Source: Actinoallomurus liliacearum (GTDB lineage Bacteria > Actinomycetota > Actinomycetes > Streptosporangiales > Streptosporangiaceae). Taken from it: DNA of 64,000 nucleotides. Positions 9,820 to 18,756 of the stretch are shown in pieces (positions within the stretch are counted from its first letter, which is position 1; each line of letters opens with the position of its first letter). The notes below the pieces were generated by a model. The model ran no database searches. It was not told where the DNA came from and worked only from the letters and a program-made list of their open reading frames with translations. The DNA lies in NCBI RefSeq assembly GCF_039542035.1, contig NZ_BAABHJ010000040.1:62001-126000 (forward strand), given 5' to 3'. The translations under genes and the position numbers were made by a program.

Positions 9820-10833
9820 TCAGCGTCGGCCAGGGGCGCTGACGACGGCCACGTGATCGCGGTAGAAGGAGTTGATGACGGTACCCGCGGGCAGGGCCGG
9901 GGAGTTCCAGGGGTACTTCTTCGGGTCGTGGGCCATTTGGCGCGCTTCGGCGGCGTTGGACGGTTTAGGAGCGGGCGGGCGGTGGCCGTCGCTGACGCTC
10001 GCCCAGCCGATCATCTGGTAGCTGGTCGGGTCGAGCAGGATCGCGCTGGTGGGAAGGTGGAAGACGGCGATGGCCGTACGCCTGGGCGCGTACTGGAAGT
10101 CGCGCTTGACCTGGATGCCGGGCAGTTGCGCCAGCGCCCGGTAGAGCGCTCCTTGGACGCGCGGCGGAGCGCCCGCCGGCGAGTTCCACAGCAACTGCTG
10201 AATGTTCTCGAACGCCAGCTCCTGCTTGCTCTGACCGCCGCCACGCGGTTCGGATCCGACCTTGGCGTACAGCGTGGCGAGGAGAGCGTGCGGGTCGGTG
10301 GGCAGCGAGGCCAGCAGCCGATAGGCGCCCAGCGGTGTGCCCTCCGCGGACTCGGCCGTCGAGTGCCGCGTGACCACGAGCTTTCCACCCACCATGGAGG
10401 CATCCTGCATCCCGTCCATCCGGATCCAGGATTGGTCGGTCTCGCCGCCGGCGGCGTGATGGTACGCGGTGAAGCGGTAGTAGAGCCACTGGTGCGGTTC
10501 GAGCTTCGGCGCCGGCCGGGACTCGACGGTCCGCGCGGCCTTGTCCAGCACCTCGGTGGCCGCCGCCAGCTGGATGGAGGACGGCCGGGGACCGACATGG
10601 CCCTCCTGCCGCCCCGATCCGCCGACCGTGACGACGACGGCTGTGGCCGCCGCCGCGAGTGCCAGGCCACCAGCGATGATCGCCGGACGTCGGATCAGCG
10701 CGGGGCGGGACCGTGCCGAGGCGGCGGGGGAACCGAACGCCGATCGCAGACGGTCACGGCCGGCCGCCAGCTGGCCGGCCGAGGGCTCCGGAGCGTCGGC
10801 ACGCATCTCACGCACCAGGTCGAGGTCGTTCAT
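9820..10833 (-). CDS. CU044_5270-family membrane protein, sigma-factor partner
   Basis: 337 residues. The N-terminus (DLVREMRADAPEPS) is cytoplasmic, followed by a single membrane segment at about residues 55-75 (AIIAGGLALAAAATAVVVTV) and a long extracellular domain. This layout and the position directly after an ECF sigma gene match the actinobacterial CU044_5270 family; these often act like anti-sigma or signal-sensing partners, but no zinc anti-sigma motif is visible, so that role is inference. Start ATG at 10833 overlaps the sigma stop (ATGA), which rules out the longer frame reading back through the sigma gene. Confidence 0.85.
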   Translation of the reverse strand: MNDLDLVREMRADAPEPSAGQLAAGRDRLRSAFGSPAASARSRPALIRRPAIIAGGLALAAAATAVVVTVGGSGRQEGHVGPRPSSIQLAAATEVLDKAARTVESRPAPKLEPHQWLYYRFTAYHHAAGGETDQSWIRMDGMQDASMVGGKLVVTRHSTAESAEGTPLGAYRLLASLPTDPHALLATLYAKVGSEPRGGGQSKQELAFENIQQLLWNSPAGAPPRVQGALYRALAQLPGIQVKRDFQYAPRRTAIAVFHLPTSAILLDPTSYQMIGWASVSDGHRPPAPKPSNAAEARQMAHDPKKYPWNSPALPAGTVINSFYRDHVAVVSAPGRR

Positions 10834-11441
10834 CGGTCGAGCTCCTCCATGCTGGAAGTGGGATTGTGTCCGCCGAGCGCCTCGCGGACCTTCTTTCGGG
10901 CCCGGTGCAGCCGTGACCGTACGGTGCCGACCGAGATGCCCAGCGCCTCGGCGGTCTCCTCGTAGGACAGGTCGGCCCAGGCGATGAGCAGGAGCACCTC
11001 GCGGTACTTCGGCGACAACGCGGCCAGCGCGCGAGCGATGGGCCGCCCGGCGGCGGAGGCCGCCACCCGGTCGTCGACGCCGTCCCCGTAGCTTTGCGCG
11101 ACCGGGTCGGATCCCGTCTTCGCGAGCGCCTGCAGCATCCGTATCTCCGAACGCCGGCGCTTGCCGATGATGTTCGCGGCGATGCCGTACAGCCACGGCC
11201 GGGCATCCGTCCGGTCGAAGTGGTACCTGCGGCGCTGCCGGAACGCGTCCAGAAAGGTGTCGGCCACCACGTCGTCCGCGGCATCCGCTCCGAGCCGGCG
11301 GGTCACGTAGCGGTGAATGTGCGCGGCATGGCGGTCGTACACCTGCGCGAACGCCTCGGGCTCTCGTAGGGACTGCTGTATCAACGCGGCGTCGTCCATG
11401 CTCTCCCGCGCCGTCGAAGCCACATACGGCTGTGTTCTCAT
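10830..11441 (-). CDS. ECF RNA polymerase sigma factor (sigma-70 family)
   Basis: 203 residues: sigma region 2 (FAQVYDRHAAHIHRYVTRRL, then DVVADTFLDAF and PWLYGIAANI) and region 4 (LSPKYREVLLLIAWADLSYEETAEALG helix-turn-helix, then GTVRSRLHRARK). Directs RNA polymerase to a stress- or envelope-type regulon. Start ATG at 11441 has GGAGA four bases upstream; the internal ATG at 11399 is possible but less well placed. Co-transcribed with the downstream membrane protein, the presumed regulator of its activity. Divergent from the secreted protein at 11647, a possible target. Confidence 0.93.
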   Translation of the reverse strand: MRTQPYVASTARESMDDAALIQQSLREPEAFAQVYDRHAAHIHRYVTRRLGADAADDVVADTFLDAFRQRRRYHFDRTDARPWLYGIAANIIGKRRRSEIRMLQALAKTGSDPVAQSYGDGVDDRVAASAAGRPIARALAALSPKYREVLLLIAWADLSYEETAEALGISVGTVRSRLHRARKKVREALGGHNPTSSMEELDR

Positions 11442-11646
11442 CCGGTCTCCGATTTCCGGTCTCGTGCGGAACGGACCATGTGCGACCGGTTTTCACCCGG
11501 ACGGCCCGGATGAGTTCCCAATCGGATTCACTCGCCTCGGGCCCGACCCATGTGCGGCGGCAGAGGCCAGGCCGGGCCGCGGTGGGAACCACCGTGGCGA
11601 CATCGGGTGATCAGGAGTCGACCGTCGTTCTTCGAAAGGACTCTTG

Positions 11647-12882
11647 ATGACCTTCATTCCTCGGCGAGGCCGCGGCGCGGCCCGGCTCGGCGCTCTCGCG
11701 GCGGCGGTTTCGGCCACCGCGCTCGCCATCGGCGCTCCCGCGGCCTCGGCGGAGCCCGTCAAGCCCGGTCCCGGCTGGCACCGGTCCGCGATCCCCGTCA
11801 AGGGCCAGGCCAACCTGACGAGCGTGGTCACCACCGGACGCACGGACGCCTGGGCGGGCGGGTTCAAGGTCAGCAGCATCGTCGGCCATCCCTCGGCCGC
11901 CGCGCGGGGCGGCCTCGCCGGCACGGCCGCGGGGCGAGCGGACGCGCCCCCGGACATCTGCCAGATGGAGAAGGAGATGTTCCCGACCCTGATGCTGCGC
12001 TGGAACGGGCGCTCCTGGTCCTCGGTGACCATGCCCGCCGTCGGCCGCATCAACTTCCTCACCGCCACGGGCCGCAACGACGTGTGGGCCAGCGCGGACT
12101 GCGCGATGCTGCACTGGGACGGGCGACGCTGGACCCCGATGAGCTACCCGGCCTTCCCCGGCGCGCAACAGTCGTCCGGGACCCTCGTCGCCGCCGGCGG
12201 GCCGAAGGACGCGTGGCTCATCGGGGGCGTCTACGACTCCCGCACCCGGGTCGCACAGGGGTACGTCCAGCGGTGGAACGGCCGCCAGTGGCGGCCCATG
12301 GCGCTGCCCGGCATCGGCGACAACTGGCTGCTGTCCGGCATGGCCGTCCGGAATTCCCACGACGTCTGGGCCGCCGGCACCGACTTCGGCGACTCTCAAG
12401 GCCGCGAGCACCTGGTGCTCCTGCATTGGAACGGCCGCGCCTGGAAACGGCTGAAGGAACCCGCGATCAGCAACCGGTGGACCAGGCGCGTGGCGGCGGT
12501 CCGGGCGCTGTCGGCCAACGACGTCTGGGTGGTCGGCGCCGGGCAGGCCGGCTCCCGCGGCGGAAGCCGTCTCCCGATCATGCTGCACTGGAACGGCCAC
12601 AAGTGGTCCAGCACCCCTGTGCCCGACGGTTCCGGAGAGATCAACGACGTGGTGAAGAACGGACGGAGCGTGTGGGCGGTCGGGGACACGGATCTCCCCT
12701 ACCACATGTACACGCTGCGCTGGGACGGAAAGCGCTGGTCGCGCGGCTCGATCCCGCAGGCCGGAGACGGGGGCGTCAATGGCGCCGCCGCCATTCCGGG
12801 GGGCGGGCTGTGGGCCGTCGGCGGCACCGGTGACTCCGAGAAGAGCGGCGGCCCGTATCCCTTCCTCGCACACCACGCGTAA
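11647..12882 (+). CDS. Secreted repeat protein, beta-propeller-like
   Basis: 411 residues with a Sec signal peptide (RRGRGAARLGALAAAVSA then APAASA-EP). The mature part has six repeats of the form L(H/R)W(N/D)GRxWxxxxxP alternating with (N/D)xVWAxG blocks about 45-60 residues apart, a pattern expected of propeller blades. No catalytic motif; function unknown, extracellular binding is the simplest guess. ATG at 11647 is chosen because GAAAGGA lies six bases upstream; an in-frame TTG directly precedes it. Divergent from the ECF sigma gene. Confidence 0.85.
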   Translation: MTFIPRRGRGAARLGALAAAVSATALAIGAPAASAEPVKPGPGWHRSAIPVKGQANLTSVVTTGRTDAWAGGFKVSSIVGHPSAAARGGLAGTAAGRADAPPDICQMEKEMFPTLMLRWNGRSWSSVTMPAVGRINFLTATGRNDVWASADCAMLHWDGRRWTPMSYPAFPGAQQSSGTLVAAGGPKDAWLIGGVYDSRTRVAQGYVQRWNGRQWRPMALPGIGDNWLLSGMAVRNSHDVWAAGTDFGDSQGREHLVLLHWNGRAWKRLKEPAISNRWTRRVAAVRALSANDVWVVGAGQAGSRGGSRLPIMLHWNGHKWSSTPVPDGSGEINDVVKNGRSVWAVGDTDLPYHMYTLRWDGKRWSRGSIPQAGDGGVNGAAAIPGGGLWAVGGTGDSEKSGGPYPFLAHHA

Positions 12883-12896
12883 CTTCAGCCGGCACG

Positions 12897-12929
12897 GATC
12901 GCCGGACGGGACCACTCCGTCCGGCGATC
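12897..12929. terminator. Terminator hairpin between convergent genes
   Basis: Perfect 13-bp stem GATCGCCGGACGG / CCGTCCGGCGATC with a 7-base loop, just after the secreted propeller-like gene and before the convergent LysR gene. Confidence 0.75.
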
Positions 12930-13041
12930 GTGGCTGATCAGGTGAGGCCGCGTCCGGTCGAGGAGGACGACCTTCGGAGCACTGTCGTGATCGGCGGCGT
13001 GGCAGCGCAGCGGTAGCGCGGGCTGCCGCCCGCTGTCGCCG

Positions 13042-13932
13042 TCACAGCGCGATGGGGCCGAGATCGACGGCGATCTGGGCCAGCGCGCGGATGGCGGGGC
13101 TGTCGGCGGTGGAGCGCCAGGTCAGGGCCCATTGAAGGTCAGGGGCATCGCGCATGGGCAGGAAGACGATGTCGGGAGGGTTGTTGTAGCGGGCGGCTAT
13201 CTCGCCCAGCGGGTGGACGCACTGTCCGGCGGCGACCAGGGAAAGGACCTCATGGAAGGTCCGCGCGGCGGGCCCGCGCGGGATACGGCGACCGCTCGGC
13301 GTACGCATGGGGACCATGGCGGCGACCCAGTACTCGGGGGCGTCGGGGCCGAGGTCGGCGACGTGGTCGTCGGCGAGGTCCTCCAGGGAGGCGGAGCCGC
13401 GTTCGGCGAGCGGATGGTCGGCCGACACCGCCAGCACGCGGCTTCCGGTCAGCACGGTGGGGCCCACGGTGAGATCCGCTTCGACGACGGGCAGCCACAG
13501 CACATTGATGTCGTTCACTCCGGCGCGCAGGGAGGCGAACGCGTCGCTGCCGGTGATCTCGTTGAACTGGACATCGCTGCCAGGGTGACGGGTGCGGAAC
13601 ATGTCGACGAGTGGGCGTAGTTCGTGTCCGGCATGGCCGAAGACACCCAGCCGCAGAGTCCGGCCCCCGCTCAGGCCGGCTGCTTCGGCGCGGGCGAGTC
13701 CCTCCTGGAGGAGGTCGAGGGCTTGTTGCAGATCCTCGCGGAGGCGCCGGCCGACCGGGGTCAGGCTCACGCGGCGGCTGGTGCGATCGAACAGGGCCAC
13801 GCCGAGGCGCCGCTCTTGTCTGCTGATGACCTGGCTCACGCGGGCCTGGGACACATGGAGCCGTTCCGCGGTGCGGCCGAAGTGCAGTTCCTCGGCCAAC
13901 GTCAGGAAGATCTCGATGTCCCGAAGCTCCAT
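13042..13932 (-). CDS. LysR-family transcriptional regulator
   Basis: 296 residues. N-terminal winged helix (MELRDIEIFLTLAEELHFGRTAERLHVSQ, dimer helix to about 90) followed by a LysR effector-binding domain (TLRLGVFGHAG, AVSADHPLAERG). Start ATG at 13932. Divergent from the YceI gene with 141 bases between, the classic arrangement for a LysR regulator acting on its neighbour and itself. Effector unknown. Confidence 0.93.
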   Translation of the reverse strand: MELRDIEIFLTLAEELHFGRTAERLHVSQARVSQVISRQERRLGVALFDRTSRRVSLTPVGRRLREDLQQALDLLQEGLARAEAAGLSGGRTLRLGVFGHAGHELRPLVDMFRTRHPGSDVQFNEITGSDAFASLRAGVNDINVLWLPVVEADLTVGPTVLTGSRVLAVSADHPLAERGSASLEDLADDHVADLGPDAPEYWVAAMVPMRTPSGRRIPRGPAARTFHEVLSLVAAGQCVHPLGEIAARYNNPPDIVFLPMRDAPDLQWALTWRSTADSPAIRALAQIAVDLGPIAL

Positions 13933-13934
13933 TG

Positions 13935-13950
13935 ATAACTCCAGAATTAT
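13935..13950. promoter_or_regulatory. Imperfect AT-rich palindrome, candidate LysR operator
   Basis: ATAACTCCAGAATTAT: 12 of 16 positions are symmetrical, in an otherwise GC-rich divergent intergenic region next to the lysR start. LysR regulators usually bind such dyads near their own promoter; assignment is inference. Confidence 0.35.
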
Positions 13951-14073
13951 GGATCTCCGCACGAAGCGTACATTGTTCCGCCGCTGACCTGCCTCGATGC
14001 TGGAGATACACCGTCTGACAGGCAACACCCGCCTGGTCGGCACCTCGATAAGGCAGGCTCTGGAGCGACCCGT

Positions 14074-14616
14074 ATGACCATCACGCCCACGCTCGGTGAG
14101 CTGAGCGGCGACTACGCCCTCGATACCGCCCACACCCGGATCGGCTTCGTCGCCCGGCACACGATCGGTCCCAAGGTGCGCGGGCGATTCGAGGAATTCG
14201 AAGGCGGGGGCCGCTTGGACGGCGACGATCCGTCGAAGTCGCACCTCCGGCTCACCATCCAGGCCGGCAGCATCCAGACCGGCAACGCCAAACGCGACGA
14301 CCTGCTGCGCGGCAGATTCCTGAACCTCCACGACCATCCGACCATCACTTTCACCTCGACCGGGGCGCGGCAGGTCGGCGAGACCGCTTTCGAGCTCACC
14401 GGTGACCTGACCATCCGCGGCGTGACCAAGCCGGTCACCGTTGCCCTTGAGCAGACCGGCACCGAACACGACCCGCGGGGCAAGGTCCGCATTCGCTTCA
14501 AGGGCAACACCGTGATCAACCGGGCGGACTGGGGTGTGAACTGGACCGCCGCCGCGGGCCTGGTCGGCAAGAAGGTGACGCTGGAGTTCGACGTCACCGC
14601 TGTCCGGCGGACCTAG
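14074..14616 (+). CDS. YceI-family lipid/isoprenoid-binding protein
   Basis: 180 residues without a signal peptide. Typical YceI lipocalin-like core: YALDTAHTRIGFVARH at the N-terminus, SIQTGNAKRDDLLRG, FLNLHDHPTITFTST, ELTGDLTIRGVTKPV and NRADWGVNW. Members bind isoprenoid or fatty-acyl chains. The gene is divergent from a LysR regulator that probably controls it. The stop codon TAG is the TAG of the CTAG at the left boundary of the tnpB element, so the element begins exactly at the gene end. Confidence 0.94.
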   Translation: MTITPTLGELSGDYALDTAHTRIGFVARHTIGPKVRGRFEEFEGGGRLDGDDPSKSHLRLTIQAGSIQTGNAKRDDLLRGRFLNLHDHPTITFTSTGARQVGETAFELTGDLTIRGVTKPVTVALEQTGTEHDPRGKVRIRFKGNTVINRADWGVNWTAAAGLVGKKVTLEFDVTAVRRT

Positions 14617-16174
14617 TGCCGCGTCAAACAACCCTGTTCGTGTAACCAGCCATTGTTCGGAATCGTCCGATGGCCCGGTGGCCCGGCAAACCTGGAGGGC
14701 CGGATTTTGTCGTAGGCACTTGGTGTAATCACCTCGTGCCTCGACGTGTTGGCCCTGAAGCCGTCCGGACGGTGTTGCGCACCGCCCGGGTCGGCCTGCG
14801 CGTCACGCCAGCGCAGCGGCGGCGCTGCTTCGGTCTGCTGCTCGCGGCCGGGGACGTGTGGGCGTGTGCGCTCGACATGAACCGGTGGCGACGCCAACGC
14901 GGCCTGGCACCCATCACCAACTTCCAGCAGCTGTGCCGGGAGCTGCACAAGGCCGGGCCGGGGGCCTTCGGTGATCTGAACTCCCCCTGCGCTGAAGGGG
15001 TGTTGCGTCGCTACAGCGATGCCTGGTTCGCCACCGCCAAACGCCGCGCCGACGGCGATGCCTCCGCTCGGTTCCCGCGCCGTAAACGCCGCTTGCTGCC
15101 GGTGCGGTTCCGCTACGGCAGCTTCGCCATCGACGGGCAGCGCCTGCGGTTGGCGGTCGCCCGTGGCCGCCTGCCCCTGTGGGTGCGCCTGGACCGGGAA
15201 CTGCCCTATCCGGTCGGGCAAATCCGGTCGGTCACCCTGCTCAACGAGGGCGCTCGGTTGTTCGTCGAGGTGACCGCCGAGGTTCCCGTCGCCACCTACG
15301 CGCCCGGGACCGAACCCGACCCCGGCCGTGTGGCGGGCGTGGATCTAGGAGTGATCCACCCCTATGCGGTCGCCGGACCGGAGGGGGAAGGGCTGCTGGT
15401 TTCGGGGCGGGCGATGCGCGCCGAGGCCCACCTGCACCTCAAAGACACCAAACACCGGCGTCGCGCCGTCGCCCAGCGGGCACCCAAACCGGGGCAGGCA
15501 GGTTCGCGGCGGTGGCGCAAGTACCGGGCCCGCCAGCGCAAGCTCGAGGCCCGCCACAAACGCCGGATCAAACAGGCCCAGCACGAAGCCGCCGAACAGG
15601 TCGTCCAATGGGCCGTGGAACGGCGGGTCGGGACGCTACGGGTCGGTGACCCGCGCGGTGTCCTGGAGTTGAAGGCCGGGCGGCGGCACAACCAGCGGCT
15701 CCGTGACTGGCGGCCCGGCTATCTGATCCGCTGCCTCAAAGACAAAGCCGAACAAGCCGGGATCCGCGTCGAGCTGGTCGACGAACGCGGGACCTCCTCC
15801 ACCTGCCCGTCCTGCGGGCGGCGGGTCCCCAAACCCGCCGGCCGCCGCTTCACCTGCATGCATTGTGGTTTCAGCGGGCACCGCGACCTGGTCGGCGGCG
15901 CCAACATCGCCCGGCGTGACCCGGGCGGACCCATCACCACCATGAAAAGGAACCCGTTCCCGGTGGTGATCACGCACCGTCGAGCCGGACGGCACCTCCC
16001 CGGTGCCGGACCGTCCCGGCGTGACCCCCGACGACGCCCCCATCACGGCACCGCACAAGGGTCCCCTGGCCGGCCGAGGCCCGCCCCACCACCCCAGTGG
16101 GGAGTCGCTCGCCCCGAGGCGAGGATCAACCAACACGGTCGTCCCACGACCAACGTTGCTTGACACGGCACTAG
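14613..16174. mobile_element. TIR-bounded tnpB element, 1.56 kb
   Basis: Left end 14613-14633 and right end 16154-16174 are inverted repeats matching at 18 of 21 positions (consensus CTAGTGCCGYGTCAARCAAC). Both begin with CTAG, which fits a CTAG or TA target duplication. The only gene inside is tnpB; no DDE or tyrosine transposase is present. TnpB elements of the IS200/IS605 and IS607 groups normally lack terminal inverted repeats, so this may be a non-autonomous element mobilised by a transposase elsewhere. Confidence 0.75.
14670..16163 (+). CDS. tnpB: TnpB-like RNA-guided nuclease/transposase-associated protein
   Basis: 497 residues. N-terminal helical and beta parts, then a RuvC-like domain: RuvC-I VAGVDLGV (Asp225); the RuvC-II site reads RVGDPRG, with Gly326 where TnpB normally has Glu; a Glu instead sits at 372 in DERGTSSTC, the place used by TnpB/Fanzor variants with rearranged catalytic sites; zinc ribbon CPSC...CMHC; RuvC-III HRDLVGGANI (Asp406). 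TnpB proteins are guided by an omega-RNA from the element's right end. The last ~85 residues are low-complexity Arg/Pro-rich and run almost to the right repeat, so this stretch may really be the guide-RNA region read through. The ATG at 14670 has no clear ribosome site; GTG 14735 is an alternative. Confidence 0.88.
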   Translation: MARWPGKPGGPDFVVGTWCNHLVPRRVGPEAVRTVLRTARVGLRVTPAQRRRCFGLLLAAGDVWACALDMNRWRRQRGLAPITNFQQLCRELHKAGPGAFGDLNSPCAEGVLRRYSDAWFATAKRRADGDASARFPRRKRRLLPVRFRYGSFAIDGQRLRLAVARGRLPLWVRLDRELPYPVGQIRSVTLLNEGARLFVEVTAEVPVATYAPGTEPDPGRVAGVDLGVIHPYAVAGPEGEGLLVSGRAMRAEAHLHLKDTKHRRRAVAQRAPKPGQAGSRRWRKYRARQRKLEARHKRRIKQAQHEAAEQVVQWAVERRVGTLRVGDPRGVLELKAGRRHNQRLRDWRPGYLIRCLKDKAEQAGIRVELVDERGTSSTCPSCGRRVPKPAGRRFTCMHCGFSGHRDLVGGANIARRDPGGPITTMKRNPFPVVITHRRAGRHLPGAGPSRRDPRRRPHHGTAQGSPGRPRPAPPPQWGVARPEARINQHGRPTTNVA

Positions 16175-16226
16175 CACTCGCCCCCGGCAGGAACACCACT
16201 CGACGCGGAATCTCCGCCGTACCGTA

Positions 16227-16269
16227 GGGCGCGACCCGCCGGCGCGAGAAGCGCCGGCGGGTCGCGCCC
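16227..16269. terminator. Strong terminator hairpin
   Basis: Perfect 19-bp stem (GGGCGCGACCCGCCGGCGC and complement) with a 5-base loop GAGAA, seven bases past the stop of the minus-strand Asp-box protein. Confidence 0.88.
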
Positions 16270-16275
16270 GGTCGG

Positions 16276-17739
16276 TCAGTTGTAGAAGGTCGCGCTGTGG
16301 ACGTCCACCGGGTTGGCGGTGTCGCCGGTGGTCACGCCGTACACGGCCACGAAGGCCGAGCCGGTCGAGACCAGGCCGGTGTAGTCACCGATCATCCGGC
16401 CGGAGCTCGTCAACGGCGCCTTCCGCGCGTCGAACGAGCCCTCGATGTGCCGCTCGCGCCACGATGCGGACGTCGTGCAGTCCGCCGAGCAGGTCACGGC
16501 CCAGAAGTCGGTGGGCAGGGTGGCCGCGGACGTGTTCTTCCGGAAGTCGTAGTACGTGACCGCCACGGTGCCGCCGGGGGACACGGCGATCGCCGGTACC
16601 GCGGCCGAACCGGTGGGCGTCTTGTCCACGCGAACCGGGCTGGACCAGGTCTTCCCGTCGTCCGTGGACCGCGCGTACGCGACGTGGAAGGTGCCGTCGG
16701 CGTCCTGGCTCTGCCAGACCGCGTTCACCACCTTGCTGTTCGGCTGGACCGCCAGCAGCGGCTCTGTGGCGTTGCGCACCGGGTCACCCGAGTTGTCGGG
16801 GTCCGGAATCTTGGTGGCCACAGTGAACGGGGCCGCCGCGTTCAGCGTCGGCGTCGACCACGTGTCGCCGCCGTCGGTCGAGCGGACGACCTGGGTGGCG
16901 GCGGTGGTGTCGGTCTCCACGTGCATGCCCATCAACAGCGTCCCGTCCGCCAACGGTTCCACGACGGCACCGATGGCGCCGCTGTTGGTGGGGAAGTCGT
17001 ACACCTTCTTGCTGGTCCAGGTCTTCCCGTCGTCGGTCGACTTCGCCAGGTAGACCGGCTGTCCCCATTCGCCGTTCGACTCGCTGTAGGACCGGTCCCA
17101 CACCGCGTAGACCACGCCCGGGTGGTACGGGTCGGCGGTGATCGACGGGCGGTCGTTGAAGAACTCCGGGTCGTCGTCCCGCTGCAGAGTCACCGGGGCG
17201 TCCCAGTGCTCGCCGCCGTCGGCGGACCGCGACACCAGCATCGCCGTGACCTGACCGGTACGCGACAGCGAGAACGACGCGGCCACCGCCGTGCCGGACG
17301 GTGTGATCGTGATCCAGTGGTCCGTCGTGACGTCGTAGTCGCCGCCGTTGGCGGCGGTACCGCCGTTGCACCGGGAAAACGCGGGCTGCGTCGCCGACCG
17401 ATGCCAGGTCGCGCCGTAGTCATTGGACACGGCGGTGACGGCTCCGTTGCTGCCGTACCGGTTCCACCGGTCCTGCTGGTACACCGCGACGAGATGCCCC
17501 GGCCGCTTCGGATCCCGCGCGACCATGGGCTGAACCTCGGTGTTCGGGTTCAGCACGTAACCGTCGCCCTCGGGCAGCCCACAACCCGCCGGCAGCGCAC
17601 TGGTACCCGAAATAGGCACCACGCCGGCAGGGTCAGAACCATCCGCGAAGGCGGGCTGAGCCGAAACGGTGCAGGCGGCCACGGCGGCCGCCACGGCCAG
17701 CACTGACCTTGAACGTCGTTTCAACGGTGCCTTCCTCAT
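16276..17739 (-). CDS. Secreted sialidase-like Asp-box (BNR) repeat protein
   Basis: 487 residues with a signal peptide (KAPLKRRSRSVLAVAAAVAA...AFADG). Five Asp-box motifs of the SxDxGxxW type are visible (SNDYGATW, SADGGEHW, STDDGKTW, STDGGDTW, STDDGKTW), which mark the turns of a six-bladed sialidase-like propeller. The Arg triad and catalytic Tyr/Glu pair of true sialidases cannot be assigned by eye, so enzymatic activity is open. Start chosen at the Met of MRKAPLKRR; an in-frame GTG at 17760 is an alternative. The 214 bases upstream hold only its promoter region. Confidence 0.85.
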   Translation of the reverse strand: MRKAPLKRRSRSVLAVAAAVAACTVSAQPAFADGSDPAGVVPISGTSALPAGCGLPEGDGYVLNPNTEVQPMVARDPKRPGHLVAVYQQDRWNRYGSNGAVTAVSNDYGATWHRSATQPAFSRCNGGTAANGGDYDVTTDHWITITPSGTAVAASFSLSRTGQVTAMLVSRSADGGEHWDAPVTLQRDDDPEFFNDRPSITADPYHPGVVYAVWDRSYSESNGEWGQPVYLAKSTDDGKTWTSKKVYDFPTNSGAIGAVVEPLADGTLLMGMHVETDTTAATQVVRSTDGGDTWSTPTLNAAAPFTVATKIPDPDNSGDPVRNATEPLLAVQPNSKVVNAVWQSQDADGTFHVAYARSTDDGKTWSSPVRVDKTPTGSAAVPAIAVSPGGTVAVTYYDFRKNTSAATLPTDFWAVTCSADCTTSASWRERHIEGSFDARKAPLTSSGRMIGDYTGLVSTGSAFVAVYGVTTGDTANPVDVHSATFYN

Positions 17740-17953
17740 CCTCGATGGGGGTGTCTCCACAGGGAACGCTGCCGCCTAGCCGGGCAGCGTGTTCCCAGCA
17801 GACGCCGAACGGCACGACCGACGCTACAGCTTCAAGATCATCTTTGTCCCCCCTCTTGACTCACCGTGACCGAGCACTTCACTGCGTCAACCTCCTTGGG
17901 TCAGACGCGCTCAGCGCGGATGGCGGGACGAACGCGAGCGCTGAGGTAAGTAC

Positions 17954-18756
17954 TCAGCGCTCGGTGATCTGTTCTGTGGCTTCGACGACCCATGGGTTCG
18001 TGGGCCACTTGGCGGCAATGCGCGCGTGTACTCGGGCGATCTCTCCGAGGGTCTTGCTGCCTCCGGTCACCGAGGCGATCGCGTGAGCGCGCCGCAACTC
18101 GGCCGATGCGGCATCGGGTTCACCGCTGGCGGCGAAGGCCGCAGCAGCTCGAACGCGGTATGAGGCGACCCATTCGGAGTCGCGTACGGCAGAGGGCAGG
18201 GCCGCGAGGGCGTCCAGAATCGTGTTCGCCGCACGAAGGTAGGCGGTCAGACTGTCCGCCAGGTAGGTGAGGATGATGCCGCGCTGCCTCGTGAGGAGCT
18301 CTGGACCGTAGAAATAGAGAGAGTCCGGGTCATCGCCGGATTTCCCGCCGGTGAGGGCCTGTTCGGCCTCGCCGATGGCATGGAGTGCGCCGTCCTTGTC
18401 GCCCATGATCGCGAGTGCGCGGCCTCCTTGCTGAATCGCCATCGCCCGAGTACCGACGGCCGTGGCCATCTCTGCGGCTGCATTCGATAGGGCGGCCATC
18501 GAGCCGATATCGCCCGTCACCCATGCCAGGTGGCCTCGCATGGACAGGGCCGTGGCCGCCAGATCCGCCTCGTCCGCCTGAATGCCGAGCCGTAGTGCCT
18601 GGTCGTACAGGGTGCCGGCGGCGTCGTGGCGACCGGTTGCGGTATGGAGCCAGCCATTGAACTGCGAGGCTCCGGACGCGGTCGCGGCCAGATCATCGAC
18701 CGCAGAACCGCGTGCTTCGCGGAGGAGCCGAACGGTCAGGTGAACGACGGATCACG
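17954..18756 (-). pseudogene. 5'-truncated TPR-type transcriptional regulator (C-terminal part)
   Basis: The frame stays open upstream of the only good ATG (18541) to about 18756 and encodes continuous helical-repeat sequence (QFNGWLHTATGRHDAAG, YDQALRLGIQADEADL, AWVTGD, EIARVHARIAAKWP) typical of the C-terminal half of actinobacterial XRE regulators. The N-terminal helix-turn-helix is absent, and homology stops where dispersed repeat copy B begins. I read it as a regulator beheaded by rearrangement; a short TPR protein starting at 18541 cannot be excluded. Confidence 0.7.

Noticed and set aside
10834..11592. 590-residue reading of the membrane protein through the sigma gene
   Set aside because: The region encodes a clear ECF sigma factor in another frame, and an ATGA overlap gives the real start at 10833.
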